The position numbers were made by a program, and so were the translations under genes. Positions 22,071 to 34,011 of a stretch of DNA of 64,000 bases are shown here, in pieces. Source of the DNA: Cyanophora paradoxa (lineage: Eukaryota > Glaucocystophyceae > Cyanophorales > Cyanophoraceae). The notes beneath the pieces are model-generated. The model searched no databases and had not been told where the DNA came from. It was given only the letters and a program-made list of their open reading frames with translations. The stretch spans positions 124,001 to 188,000 of the forward strand of contig QPMI01000601.1 of assembly GCA_004431415.1 (NCBI GenBank), given 5' to 3'. Numbering within the stretch: position 1 is the stretch's first letter; every line of letters starts with the position of its first letter.

Positions 22071-24853
22071 TCATGCCTGGGAGCAGGGCGAGGGCGGGGG
22101 CGGCGGGGGCGGCGGCGGCGGCGGGTGCCCGTGCGCATGCAGCCGCTCGGGGCTGTACCGGTGCTCGGCCGAGCGCACGAGGCCGTGGAACGACCCGAAG
22201 CGCGCCTCCGCCTCTGCGCCGGTGCACGTTGGATCAGAGGGAGCCTCAGAGGGGGCGCTGGGCGGGCGGGGCCGGGGACCTTCGGGGGGTAGGGCGTCCA
22301 GGCCCCCTTCTTCCCGGTCCGCATCCTCCTCGTCGAACCCGTACCCCGATGCGCTGTTCAGGGTACGGGGCTGGGGCTGAGTCCTGGGAGGAAGCGGGGA
22401 CGGGCGGAGCCCTTACCCGGCGGCCCGCGGGGGGAAGATCCGGCGGACGGCGTACCCCGTATGCCGCTCGACGGGCACGCGGTCGGCTGCGGGGGTACGC
22501 ATCAAGCGGGTCGGAGAAGTGGGTAGAGAGAAGCAGCGCACGCCCGGCCCCCCGGATGAGGGCCCTCAGGTCGGCGGGGTACATGCGCTGCCCGTGCCGC
22601 GCGCCGGCGGCCGTGGAGATCGATTCATTCAGCTGCGCAAGCACGCGGGGGCTTTGTTCAGCCCGGATGGGGTACAGGCTCCGAAGGCAAGCGCACTAGC
22701 GTGCCGCCCAGGTCGTTGACACCCGCATTCAGGAGCTGCAAGGGGAAGGGTACGCGGTTCACAACGCGCGGGGGTACGTAGAATCGGAGAGCGCACCAGC
22801 TGGGCCATGCGGGGGCCCTCCTTGACCCACGAGACTTGCAGGCTGCGGCGGGGAAGTGCTCGATAAAGAGGCGTGCATCAGGCCTCGGCCCCCTGCAGCG
22901 CACTTCGGGATGCTGCTGGAGAGCATGAGGCGCGCCACGGCGTGGACCTTCAGCACGTCTGCCGGCGCCGCCACTAGTGAGGGGCCAGGGGCGGGGCGGG
23001 GGGCCAGCCGCGCGCGCGCACCGGCGCCGGAGGGGCCCCGCCGCACCCCCGCGATGCGCCGCCGCGGGTCGGCGCTCGAGCTCATCGGCGCCTCTGCGCC
23101 GCCGTCAGGGCGTTGGAGAGGGGTACATGTTTTGGATGCGGACCCGAGTGGACGTAGGAGAGGGGTACGAACTCCGTGAAGCCGCCCGTCACACGCTGAG
23201 GATAGGGGAATCGTGACGGGGAGGAGCGCGGGGGGCGGAGGAGCGGAGGGGGCGGGGGGGGGGGGGGGCCAAGTCAAGGGGGTACGGAGGTACCTGGATG
23301 CCCCGCAGCAAGTCCAGGTGCGCCGCGACCTGCGCGGGGTACCAGGTTTAAGACCGACTCGGAAACCAAAATGAAGCCGGGGTACCTGCTCAGCAGACTC
23401 CGCAAAGCCAAACATCCTGCAGGAGGGGGGGAAGGGGGCGAGGGGGTAAGGCGGGGACGAGTAACCCCCCGCCCAGCGACCCCCCGCACATGGTCGACGT
23501 CGTCGGTATCCCCAGCTCGTGCGCCGTCGTGATCACCTGCGATGGGGAGGGGGTGCGTGAGGCGGCGCAGAGGCGGGCCCCGGCTCCGATGGGGGTACCT
23601 GCTTCCAGTTCTCGACGGAGATGCGGCCGGGGGATACCACGTCCCGCAGGCGCTGGTCCAGGATCTCCGCGGAGGTGCCTGCGCGCAGTGAGGGGTACGC
23701 GAAAATCGAATTGAGGGGCGGGAGAGGGGGGTACCCGGGAGGCTGCCGACGCCGGCGGCGCGGAGGCGCAGGAGGAAATCGCGCACGGTAGCCCCCGATC
23801 GCTTCGCCCCGTACAGCACCTGAGGGGACGAATGGATATCAAAAGGGGTACAGCGTGAGCGGCGGCGGCGGGGGTACGGGGGCACTTCTTCGGGGGAGAA
23901 GCCGTGGATGTGCATGTCGGGCAGCGCGTCCTTGATCGCGACGCAGATTCGCTCGTAGAGGTCTGGGAAGGGGTACGCCAAGGGTCAAGGGGTACGGAGT
24001 AGTACGGGGGCGGGCCGCGCGCACCGCCGGGCATGCGAGGGGGCAGGCCGGCCTGGCGGAGGGGGGCGGGTCAGGCACAGAAGCGGAGCGGGCCGGGCCG
24101 GCACGTCTCACCTGCACGCAGACCTCTGCGGCCGGACGCAGCGCGCCGGCGGGCGTCACGGGCGGGCGGCGCGGGGCGGGGACCGGGCCGGGGCGCTGTG
24201 CACCGGTAGCCCCCAGCTGGTGGGCCTCGCGGGCGCGCCGTACGACCTCGTCGACGGGGAGCCAGTACCCCTCGCCCTCGCGGCTCCCGCGGCTGAAGGC
24301 GCAGAACCCGCACCGCTTCACGCAGACATTCCTGCGCGGGGCCCGCCGGGCGCTCGGCGCTCCAGGGCGCTCGGCGGGTCGGTCGAACATGCGCACGTGA
24401 AGTTGATGTTTCGGTTCTGCACGGGGATGCACGGGGCGTGGCAGCGGGTCGGCACGTGCAAGCTTAAACGCGGCGCGCCGAGTGCGGGGCGCGCACGACG
24501 ACGTATGTGACGCGAGGCCCGACGTGCCGCCTCCTCAGCTCGTCCGCCGCAGCAGCGAGCGCGGCGATCTCGGCGCCCGATCCGCACTGCAGCAGCATCG
24601 CTCCCTGCTCCGCACTGATGTCCCGCCCGCTGAGCGCCTGCGCGCCGGGCGCTCCGGGCGGTAAGGCTCGACGCTTTGATGCACCAAGCTCAACGCCGCG
24701 CGCGTGCGCACCTCGTGCAGGGCGCTGGCGACGGACGGAGCGATGTTCGCCAGCAGCCGCTCGAGCTCGCCGGCGCCGCTAGCATGCGCCGCGAAGCTCG
24801 AGAGGCCGGCGGTGCCCGCCGCGAGCTGGCTGAGCGCCCGCGTCTGCATTTTG
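22071..24853 (-). CDS. cofH: FO synthase subunit 2-like radical SAM enzyme (CofH-type)
   Basis: Many short exons on the minus strand. Exon 1 from ATG 24853 (MQTRALSQLAAGTAG) reads ELERLLANIAPSVASALHE and joins ALSGRDISAEQGAMLL. Then come DELRRRHVGPRVTYVV, NRNINFT and the radical-SAM triad CVKRCGFCAF, followed by GYWLPVDEVVRRAREAHQLG. Further exons are YERICVAIKDALPDMHIHGF, GATVRDFLLRLRAAGVGSLP, ISVENWKQVITTAHELGIPT with TSTM and FGFAE, DVLKVHAVARLMLSSSIP, LLNAGVNDLGGTL and LNESISTAAGARHGQRMYPA. This order is diagnostic of CofH, which joins tyrosine-derived and aminouracil parts to make the deazaflavin chromophore FO. A final exon (HAHGHPPPPP... then SPCSQA) ends at 22071. In algae FO serves DNA photolyases. 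The exact 3' exons are uncertain. Divergent from the gene at 24945. Confidence 0.85.
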
Positions 24854-24944
24854 CCGCGACTCGACGGGTACCGGTACTGGTTCCGATCGCTTGGCCGCCC
24901 GGCAGTTATCCCACTGGGCCACGCCGCCTGCAACTCGACTGCGC

Positions 24945-26904
24945 ATGCGCTCTTCATCGCTGGGTGAAGTCTACGTCGAGCGATTGGCTCGGGATTCTGA
25001 AAGCCGCGACCTCGAGCTCACCAGCTGCAGCCCCTCCTGCAGCGCGCTCGAGGCGCTGCCGGACGCGCTGCTGCTCCGGGTCGTCCTCCTCGCGGCGGCG
25101 CCCGAGGGCCGCCCGAGCCCGTTCTGCATGGACCGCGAGCCCGAGAACTTCGACCCGGAGCTATCGATCGAGGCCGGCGCGCGCGCCGCCGACCCGGAGC
25201 GCTAGCTCGCCCCGCCCCGCGAGGCGGACCCGCGGCGCCTCGCCGCCCTCAGAGCCGTCTCCCGCCGCCTCCGCCGCGTCGCCTCCGACCCGAGCCTCCT
25301 CGAGCGGCTCGCGCTCCGCTGCCGCCTCCCCGCCGCCGGCGGGCCCTCCCCGGCCGTCGCCTGGCTCTGCGGCCTGCCTGAGGCGGAGCTGGCGGGGGTG
25401 CGGGCGCTGCGGCTCGTGCTGGAGGGCCGGGGCCCGCCCTTCGACGAGGCGGAGTACCTCGCCCTGGACGAGGCGGAGCGGGACGCCTACGGCTGGGAGG
25501 CGCCCCGGGTCGACCCCGACCTGCCGCTCCTCGCCGCCTGCCGCCCGCTGCGGGCCGGGCTGGAGGAGCTCGACGTGGACGCCCGCGCCTGCTCCTTCGC
25601 CTCCGCCTCGCTCGCCGCCCTCGCGCCCCTCGCCGCCCTCCGCGCCCTCCGCTTCGCCCGCCCCGCGACCTCGTCCACGCCCGCGCCGACTGGCCGGCCC
25701 TGCGGGAGGCCCTCTCCGCCCTCGCCGCCCTGCCCCGCCTCGCCGCCCTGGAGCTGCGGCCCCTGCCCGCCCTCCCGCCGCCCTCGCCCCCTCGCCGCCC
25801 TGCCCCTCGTCACCCTCGGCGCCCGCATCGAGCCCTCGGAGGAGACCGCGCCCCTCGCGCGCTTCACCCGCCTCCGCCGCCTCGCCCTCGCCTGCAGCCC
25901 GCCCTCGGGGCCCCACGCCCCTCTCCGTCGCCCAGCTCCAGCCCCTCTCCGCCTCACCGCCCTCACCGGTCCGCCCGCCCCCACGCCCGCCCGCCCCGCT
26001 GTGCGCCGACCGCGCCGACCGCGCCGGTGCCGCCGCAGCGCTGCACCTGGGCCCCCCCGTGGCGTCCCTGGCCTTCCTCGGGCCCCTGGCGCGGCTCGAG
26101 CACGCGAGCCTGCGCCTCGCGGCGGGGGCCGACCCGGCGCCCCTCGCCGAGCGCGCGCCCCGCCTGCGCACCCTCCTCCTCGCCACCGCCGTCGGGGACG
26201 CCGCCATGCCCGCCCGCCTGCCCCTCCTCCTGCCCCACTTCTCCGCCCTCGAGGCAAGCGCACGCGCGCGCGGAACTCCGCCCGACTGACTGGCTCGCCG
26301 GTTCACTGAGTCGCCCCTCCGAATCCGCAGGGGCTGCACCTGAGCGCCCCCGTGGAGGTGCTCGCGGCGGTGGCGGAGGCGGCGGGGTGCCTGGCGGGGC
26401 TGGCCCGCCTGCGCTGCCTCTTTCTGCACCACCCCCAGCAGCGCCTCCACGATAGCGTCCCCGCCGCCTTCGTCCACGTGCGCGTGACCTTTTTGAAGGC
26501 TGTTCTAAGAAGGAGCTGGACGTAAGGGTCGTGCCCGGCAGGGCCTGGCGCTGGAGGTGCCCAGCCTGCGGGAGCTGACCTTCCTGAGCGACGCCCCGAC
26601 GTACTACCCCCCGCCGGTCCTCGCCGCCCTGCGGGGCCGCCTGGCGCGGGTGCGCGTGCCCCTCTGGGGCTCGAAGTGCTTCCCGGAGTGCGCGCGGGGC
26701 CCCTTCGAGGCGGCGCTGGGGGTGGCCTCGGAGGAGACCTTCCGGATCCGCGGCTTCCTCGCCCTCGAGCGCGAGATCCAGGCCCGCGCCCCGCGCCCCC
26801 CGGCCCCCGCCGCCGTCCGCCCCGCCCCGTCGCCCTTGGCCTCGAGCTCCCCAACGGCACCCCTAGGAGTTCCCGTAGGCCTCGGACGCGGACCCCGCAG
26901 TTGA
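24945..26904 (+). CDS. F-box/leucine-rich-repeat-like protein, with an in-frame stop or unrecognised intron
   Basis: Begins at ATG 24945 (MRSSSLGEVYVERLARDSES). An F-box-like start, ALEALPDALLLRVVLLAAAP, is followed by READPRRLAALRAVSRRLRR and LLERLALRC. Leu/Ala-rich repeats follow: AGVRALRLVLEGRG, LRAGLEELDVDARA, LAALAPLAALRALRFARP, LARLEHASLRLAAGADPAPL and RLRTLLLATAV. The next exons are LHLSAPVEVLAAVAEAAGCL, VPSLRELTFLSDAP and LAALRGRLARVRVPLWG. It ends with a Pro-rich tail at 26904. A TAG at 25203-25205 lies in frame inside the F-box region, so either a short intron is hidden there, the base is wrong, or the gene is damaged. The role would be substrate recognition in an SCF ubiquitin ligase if the F-box is real. 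Confidence 0.6.
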
Positions 26905-27617
26905 CTCGGTGAATGATGGAGCCCGCCCTTCCGACCTCGAGCTGTCCCGGCTCGGCGCCCTGGCCTGGCTCCGGATCCCGCCTCGGGCCGGCGGGACTCG
27001 GGAGCCAGCGGGCCAGCGGCGCAGCGCCGGGCGCCGCGCCGCCGCCGCGGCGCCACGCGCACGCCGCCAGCGGCGCAGCGCTAGGCTGCCGCTAGCGCTA
27101 GCGCCGGAATTCGAATCCCGCCGCGGCCGGCGCCGGAGGCCTGGCGCCGGGCGCCCGGCCGGCCGCGGAGCTCGAGCCTCGGAGTCGAGGGGCCGCCGGG
27201 CCGGCGCCGGCCCGCCGCCGGTACCGGTCCGGATCCGGCCCCGTCGAGTCGCGTCCGGGATCCGTCGCCGGACCGACGCTGGTCCGATCGACGCCGGACC
27301 GGATCGAATTCGATCGCGAAGTGCTAGCGCTAGCCTCCAAGCTCCTCTCAGAGTCCTCTGAAGCTTAAGAGAATTCGAAGAATTTTCTTCTTCTGCTTGG
27401 GGTACGGCCTTAGGCGGACTTGGACCCAGATATCGATCGATCCAGCAGATTCCAGCTGCAGCTTGGGGCTTGAAGCTTCAGGCTTGCTGAGCTTGCCCGG
27501 CCGATCCCTCACGTGGACGAGCTCCCCCGTTCAAGGCGATCCGCAGCGTGGGAGCGAAGATATATAGCTGGAAGCTGCTGGATACGTAGCGCTAGCGATG
27601 TTTGTCGCAGTCGCTCT
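26905..27617. other. Intergenic region, palindrome-rich
   Basis: Very GC-rich to 27350 with repeated CGCTAGCG, GGCGCCGG and CCGGATCCGG-like palindromes, then AT-richer to 27617. Open frames here are artefacts of composition. It probably holds the promoter of the gene starting at 27618. Confidence 0.45.
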
Positions 27618-30028
27618 ATGATCGGGAAGCGCGCGCGCGGGGAGGGCGCCGCGGCCTCGAGCCCCAGCGGTGCCGGTCGCGAGCGCCCTCCCGCGGCCGG
27701 CGGCAGCTGGACAGCCAGTTCGGGGGGCGTGCAGGCCGCGCTGGAGTCGTCCGGAAAGAGTCTCGACTTCATCGTCGCATCGCTCGACAGCCTCCACATC
27801 CTTGACGATCCAGAAGCGGACAGCGCCGCTGAAGAAGCGACCGAATTCGAAGACGATACCGATGCGCAACGAGCGAGCGAATGCCAGCCAGCGGAGCTCT
27901 CCTGCGGCGAGCCGGCGGCGGGAGGGAGCGACGTGGGCGCTTCGCTTGCGGCGCACGGACAGGACCTGCCGCCGTTCAGGCTAAGGACGATCGAAGCCGA
28001 GCGGCTGCTCAGGGACGTGCAGGAGGCGCACGACGCGCTTGCGGCGCGGATCGCCGCGGCGGGCGAGCCGAATCCGGCGCGGGCGGGATCGAAGCCCGGA
28101 GCCGTCTCGGTTGCAGCGGACTCCCAGATCGAGGCCCTCAGGAGGGACCTCGTTTCGGTGAGAACGCAGACGCTCCTCGCGCCGCGGTTCGATTCCTGAT
28201 CGCGTCCGCCCTCGCGCGCCCAGGCGCTGGCCCGCGGCGCGCTGCTGGGGACCAGCCTCTTCTCGACGTTCGAGGGTCGCGCGCGCCTCCGCTCCTACTT
28301 CGCTACCATGCGCGAGTCGAGCCGGGGCCAGGCCGGCGCCATCGGGGCGCGCATGGTGCGCCGCCCCCTCGCGCCCCCGCGCTCGTCGCGCGCCGGAGCT
28401 CACCCCGGGGCCCCGGCCAGGCGAGCTGGGTGGCGCAGCGGCTGCAGGAGCACCTGCTGGAGCCGCTGCCGGTGCAGGGGGGGGACGAGGGCGGGCCGGG
28501 CTGGAGCGCGGCGGACGCCTCGCTCCTGCTCGACCGCTTCTTCGACTTTGTGCGGGCGCTCACGTGGCCCTGGGAGGGCCCCGGCCCCCCCCCCGACCTC
28601 TTCCTCCTCGAGCGCCGCGCCGCCGACCGCGTCCGCCGCCGCCCCCCCCCCCCCCCCCCCCCTCCCCCCCCCCCCCTTCCCTCTCCCCGCCTCCGCCCCG
28701 CCCCCCGGCGCCCCTCACCTTGCCCCAGCTGGTCCTGCGCGGCGACGACGTCTCGCTGCCCTTCGCGGGGACGCCCCTGCGCGCCAAGTTCCTCTGCTTC
28801 CGCAGCTTCGTCCGCGGCCAGGCGCGCGCGCAGGCCGCCGCCCCGCCCTTGCGCCCGCCCGCGCCGCGGCTGAGCCGCGGCGCCGCGCAGTACGGCCCCC
28901 GAGCCGACGCAATCGCCGCGTGCTACGAGGCGCGCTTGGAGCTCGCCCCCGGGCCCCGGGCCCGGCAGCACTGCGGGCTGAAGCGGGGCGGGGCGGGGGC
29001 CGCAGGCGTGGGCCGAGCTGCGGAAGCGGGGGATGGTACCCTGCCCCCTCGAGGCCGACCTCATCCTCCGCCTCGCCTACCTCTACAGTCCGCCGCACCC
29101 CCCGCCCCACCCCCCGCCGCTGCTCCGAAACCTTTCGCCGCAGTGGACGACCTCCAGCACGAGAAGGCGTCGGAGGGTGCGCCGCTTCCACCGCCGCCGC
29201 CGCCGCCGCCGCGTCCCGCGCGCCGTCGCCGACGCGGGGCACCGTGCACCTCGCCCGGCAGTGCTGGCGCAGGGGTACGTGGCGGGAGAAACGGAGCGTG
29301 AGGTGCTGGAGGGCAGGGCTCGCCTCCTGCGCATGTCGGGTATGCGCTTCTCCGCAGTTGGGCGCTCGTCTCCTCGTCTGATCGGGGGCGGGGGCGGGCG
29401 GCAGCGCTGGAGTGCATGGCGAGGAACGACGGGCAGGGCGCCGAGGCGCGCATCCGCGAGGCCCTCGCCGCCTACAAGCAGCTCGGCCCCGCCTTCCGGT
29501 CCGCCGCCCCCGTACCCCCCGGGCCCTCCCGGGCGCGGCGGCGCGCCCGCGGACCGACCGGGCGCAGGCTGCTGCGGCCGCGCGCCCTCTTCGAACTGGG
29601 CTTCGCTCTCGCTGTCCAGGGTGCGCGCGGCACACTCCCCAGGGCACCCCGCCCTCACCCCTGACCAACCCGGGGTACAGGGAGCTGGGCGAGCGTCATC
29701 GGGACCGTGCGGAGGGCCTGCGGGGAGCTCGCGGGGCTCGGGGACCCTTCCAACCCCGACGCCGATTTCATGTACCCCTTCCTGCTGTTGGCGCCCCTGG
29801 CCCCCAAGCTCTTCCTCGACGCCTGCCGCATCTTCGCCCAGATCCTGAAGGCGCGTACCCCCCGCCGGCCCGTCCGCGTATCCCCCAACCCGGCGCAGAA
29901 CACGGAGACCTCGCGCTCCGTACCCGTCCTGGCGCACCTCCTCCGGGGCTGCGCCGCCTGCGCCCGGGAGATGGGTTCGCCCCCCTCCCCCCACCCCCCC
30001 ACCCCAACCCCCCCCCCCCTCCCCCCCT

Positions 30029-30061
<33 letters not shown>

Positions 30062-30507
30062 CACCCCCCACCCACCCCACCCCTCTCCCCCCAGCACCGT
30101 CAGAACGGCGTACGCCGCGCAGGGGACGAGCGGCTGGCGCTGGCGTACTACGAGCGGGCGGCGGAGGCCTACGGGGCGGCCTTCGGGCACGTCTTCTTCC
30201 ACGAGCACCCCCGCATCCGCGCCATCGCAGGCGCCCCGCCCCGCCCCGCCCCGCCCACGCCTCTTCTCCCGCCGAGGCCCCGCGCCGCAGAGGCGCAGGG
30301 GAGCTCCGGCCGGCGAAGCTCAAGGCGCCGCGGGCCCCCGGGGCGAGGCCCGTGGGGAGGCCCCCGGCTCCCGCCCCGCCATCGCCCCGCGCCCCGCCCC
30401 CGTGCCCCTGCTCCCCGCCCCGCCCCGGCCCCGCCGCCCCCGACCCTGCTCGCGGAGGCCGTCCTCTGGGCCCGCTCCTTCTTCCCTTTGCAGCCGGGGC
30501 CCAGCTG
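27618..30507 (+). CDS. Large helical host protein, unknown function
   Basis: ATG 27618 opens MIGKRARGEGAAASSPSG. Exon 1 includes SLDFIVASLDSLHILDDPEA and a helical segment, EAERLLRDVQEAHDALAARI. It is followed by ARGALLGTSLFSTFEGRARL, ASWVAQRLQEHLLEPLPVQG, ADASLLLDRFFDFVRALTWP, LPFAGTPLRAKFLCFRSFVR, AIAACYEARLELAPG, LRKRGMVPCPLEADLILRLA, ARIREALAAYKQLGPAFR, ALFELGFALAVQ, ADFMYPFLLLAPLAPKLFLD, LALAYYERAAEAYGAAFGHV and a final AEAVLWARSFFPLQPGPS. The later part resembles tandem helical (TPR-like) repeats. C-rich introns interrupt nearly every block (a 40-base C-rich run near 28640-28680, another at 30000-30060). Family not recognised. Confidence 0.55.
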
Positions 30508-30958
30508 ACGGCCCCCGGCTGACGCCCCCCGGCGCCGGCGCCCGCCCTCCTCCCTTTTTGGAGCCCAGCTCGCTGTTCTAGACGGAGGGGGCCACCCGAG
30601 GCCCCGACGTCGACGCCCCCCGGCGCCCGCCCCGCCCCCCTCTGCCCCTCCCTTCAACATCCAGCTCGCGTCTCTCCTCCATTCCTCTCTGGCACCCCTT
30701 GGAAGCCGGCGTGCCGGTTCCCTCCCCCTCTAAAATCTAGACGGAGCAGCCGTCTTAGGCTCCATGGCCACGCTTTTTTAAAAAGTAGGAAGTAGGATCT
30801 ACGTTGAGTTGTAGAAGCTGCTACTAGCGTATTTTTGAGATCCGATTGGCCACGTATTCTACGTACTATTGCAGTTCGCAGTTTGATTATCATGATCGAT
30901 ATCAGTTTTGAAGAACAGAGGGATCGGTTGGAAGTGCGGAGGGGGTGCGGGGGGCCGG
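30508..30958. other. Convergent intergenic region
   Basis: Between two converging genes. GC-rich up to about 30720, then an AT-rich stretch (30770-30920) likely to contain 3' ends. No coding support. Confidence 0.4.
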
Positions 30959-33692
30959 CTACCCCTCGTCGTAGTCGAGCATGGAGGCGGGGTTGTAGCT
31001 GCTCGCCGGCCCCCCCGGCGCGCCGTAGGGCCCCCCCGGCAGCGGCAGCGCCGCCGCCCCCAGCACGGCCGCCGGGGCCGCGGGGGCCTTGGCGGGGTCC
31101 TCGCCGCCCCGAGGCCGTCGTCGTAGGCGTCGTAGTCGTCTCCGGGCGCCCCGTACGGCCCCACCGCCGCCGGTCCGGCCAACGCTGGGGGCGGCGGCGA
31201 CGGCGCCGCCGCCGCGGACGACGAGGAGGAGGAAGAGGCGGCCGGCGGGAGCGCCGGGGCCGCCTCGGACTCGTTCAGGAGTCCCCGCAGGCCCGCCCCG
31301 GGCTCGGCCCGCGGCCGCTTCGCCGGCCGCTCCCCGCACCCGAGGCCGAGGGCGAGGGCGCCGGGGGCGGCGCGGCGGACGCGGAGGAGACGCGCCTGGC
31401 CGGCGGGGCGCCGGGCCCTCCGCTTCCGCCCCGCCCCAGCTTCCCGAGCGCCTCGGCCCGAACCGCCTCGTACTCCTCTCGCACCTGGCCCCGGGGGGAT
31501 CAGAGGGGAGGGGGGGGGGATGAAAGCGGAGTGGGGTAGCTCGCTGCGGGCCTTGGCGTGGTGGGTGGCGAGCGTGGCGGCGACCTCGAGGAGCTGAGGG
31601 GGCCGCCTCGGGCGGGGCGGGGCGGGGCGGGGCGGGGCGGCGGACGGCGTCGCGGGAGACGTTGTCGGCCATGGAGCGCCGGATCTTCTCGATCACGCTC
31701 ACGTCGTTCGCCGTCGTCTGCCCCCGCCCAGCCTCAGCACGGGGGAGGGGGGAGGGCGCGGGGGCCGCGGGGGGCGGGAGGGCACCTTGTCGTCGCGGAT
31801 GCGGAGGTACTTCCACCCGCCCTTGTGCCAGTCCACGTCCCGCTCCCAGTCCCCGACCCTGCCGCCCCTAAGGACGGTACCGGGGCGGCGCGGGGCGGGG
31901 CGGGGGCGCGCGGCCGCACTCGCGGATGTTGACGCCCTCGCGGAGGGCGAAGGAGGGCCACTCGGCGTCGAAGACGCACTCCAGCACCGCCTTGCTCGCC
32001 AGCCGCGAGTCCGAGCGGAACCGCTCGAACTGGCCCCGCGCCCCCGCTCAGCAGGACGCCGGCGCGCCTCGGGGAGGGGGGACGCGCGGGCACCTGGTCG
32101 GGCGGCAGGTTGATGAACGCGAACCGGCACGGGCTCTGCGGCCGGCGCAGCTCGGGCGGAGAGGAGAGGCGAGGCGCGGGGACCGGGTCCAGGGGCGCGA
32201 AGCGCGCACCCCCCGGTTGGCGCAGCAGAGCATGAACCGCGGCTCCTTCTGCCCCGGGGGTCCCCTGCGGCAAGGCTGGGCTGGAGCGCGGAGAGACCGG
32301 AGGTGACGGCGTACCCCCAGATGGTCTCCAGCGTGAAATCGACCGTGTTCAACTCCGCCGGTTTCCACTTCAGCCTGGACGGGGCGCGGGGGCGCGGCGT
32401 GAGAGGAGCCGAGACGGCGTACCCCGCATCCCGCGCGGGGCGCGCACAGCGTGTTGTCCGTCCCGCAGAGGTACGGGGAGAAGACCTGCGGCCAGGGGCG
32501 TCGGCGCGCGCCGCCCACGGGGGTACGCCATCCCTTACAAAGACGAGGGGGTACCTTGGTGAAGATGATGCCGTCGTTGTGGTGCGGGAGGGTGGGTATG
32601 ATGTCGTCGAAGACCTGCCGGAGGTGCCGGACCTGCGCGGGGGGTACATCGAACGGGGCGGGGCCGGCGGAAGCGCAGGCGACCGGGCCGAGCGCACCTC
32701 GTACATCTCCTTGGCCACGATCCTGCGGGGCGCGGGCGGGCGGGCGGGCGGGCCCTCAGGCGGGAGGAGGGGCGCGCGGAAGGGGCCGGGGGCCGGGCGG
32801 GCGCACTTGATCTGCTCCTTCTCCTTGGAGGGCGCGCGTTCGCGCGGGGCGAGGATGTGGTTCTTGACGTGCTTCAGCCGCACGTACAGCGGGTCGTCCA
32901 TCACGCAGCGGCCCTGCAGCACCTGCCGGGCGAGAGGGGGGCGGGTCAGGGGGGCGCGGGGGGTGGCGGGATGGGGGGCGGGAGGGGACGGCGAGGGGCA
33001 CCATCATGTCGTAGATGTAGTAGCGCCACTCGTCGACCTGCGCCGCGCAGAGTCTGAGGGCGGCGAGCGGCGACGGGGCGGGGCGGGGCGCGCGCACGGA
33101 GCCGTCGGCGGACTTGTCGTACACGAGCTCGCCGTCCAGCAGCGTCTGGTCCAGCATGCCCCCGTCCCGGCTCGGGAACGAGCACTGCAAGGGGTAGAAC
33201 TTGAACTCGCGGCAGATCTGCGGGGCGCGTCGAAGTCAGCCCGGCGACGCGCCACGCGGCGCTTCGGCAGGTCGTTCGGGGCAGTGTGCGCACCAGGCAG
33301 GCGCCCCACTTGCAGATGAGGCACATGTAGCGCGTGCCGTCCGTCTTCTCGCACGCGAAGTACCGCTCCGTGAGCAGCGTCCCTGCTCCGAACGTCAGCG
33401 CCTGCGACTGCGGCCGATCCGCGGCGACGCTCACGCAGGTGCTTCGCCTCGAATGACACGGGCTGCGAGCCGGGGAAGAACGCCGGGCCCTGCGCCGCAC
33501 TGCGTGAGCGGGCGGTTCGGCGCGGCGGCGCTCGTTCATGCTAGCGGCAGGCGCGAAACCGACTGGCAGACGCGCGCTCACCTTCTCCCAGCCCATCATC
33601 TTCACGACCATCTGCTTAAGCTGAGGAATGGCATCCGGCTTGATGCCCTTCGTCGAAACGGGGGGCGGCGGGAGGTCGTGGAGCACGCCCAT
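30959..33692 (-). CDS. mRNA capping enzyme, guanylyltransferase
   Basis: Nucleotidyltransferase motifs are found in order on the minus strand: motif I EKTDGTRYMCLI (the nucleophile Lys of KTDG, about 33330), motif III LLDGELVYDK (about 33130), DEWRYYIYDMMV, the helix YVRLKHVKNHILAPRE (about 32860), motif IV HNNDGIIFTKV (about 32575) and motif V LKWKPAELNTVDF (about 32350). A C-terminal part contains WERDVDWHKGGWKYLRIRDDK (about 31800), the usual OB-fold end, then VIEKIRRSMADNV and a low-complexity Ala/Pro tail ending NPASMLDYDEG. The N-terminal exon reads LKQMVVKMMGW and FPGSQPVSFEAKHLR. The enzyme transfers GMP to 5' diphosphate RNA in the nucleus. No triphosphatase domain is seen. Start at 33692 (MGVLHDLP); an in-frame Met at 33716 is the alternative. 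Confidence 0.88.
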
Positions 33693-34011
33693 GCTTGCGC
33701 TCGCCGCCCACGCCAAGCTGCGGTGCGCTCACGATCACCCTGTCGGTGTCGCAATCAATCCTGCTGGCGCGTCCGGGAAGGAAGCGCGTTCGCTGCGCCG
33801 AAACCGAAACGGGGTATGGCGGTTGGGCTACTTGGCAACAAAACCGCCAACGGCACAGGTTTCGGAAAATGCGCGGCGAAGGCGCCTGCGCGAGCGGGAA
33901 GGCGCGTTGGATTGACGAGCAGGTGCGGACACCACAGGGCAACGCCTGGTTCCCGTAGCTAACGCCCCGCCGCCCCGGCAGGAGTTCGCCGGACGAGGAG
34001 CCGCCCGCGAG
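33693..34011. other. Shared divergent upstream region
   Basis: 319 bases between the capping-enzyme start and the plus-strand gene at 34012, so it must contain both promoters. No further feature seen. Confidence 0.4.
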
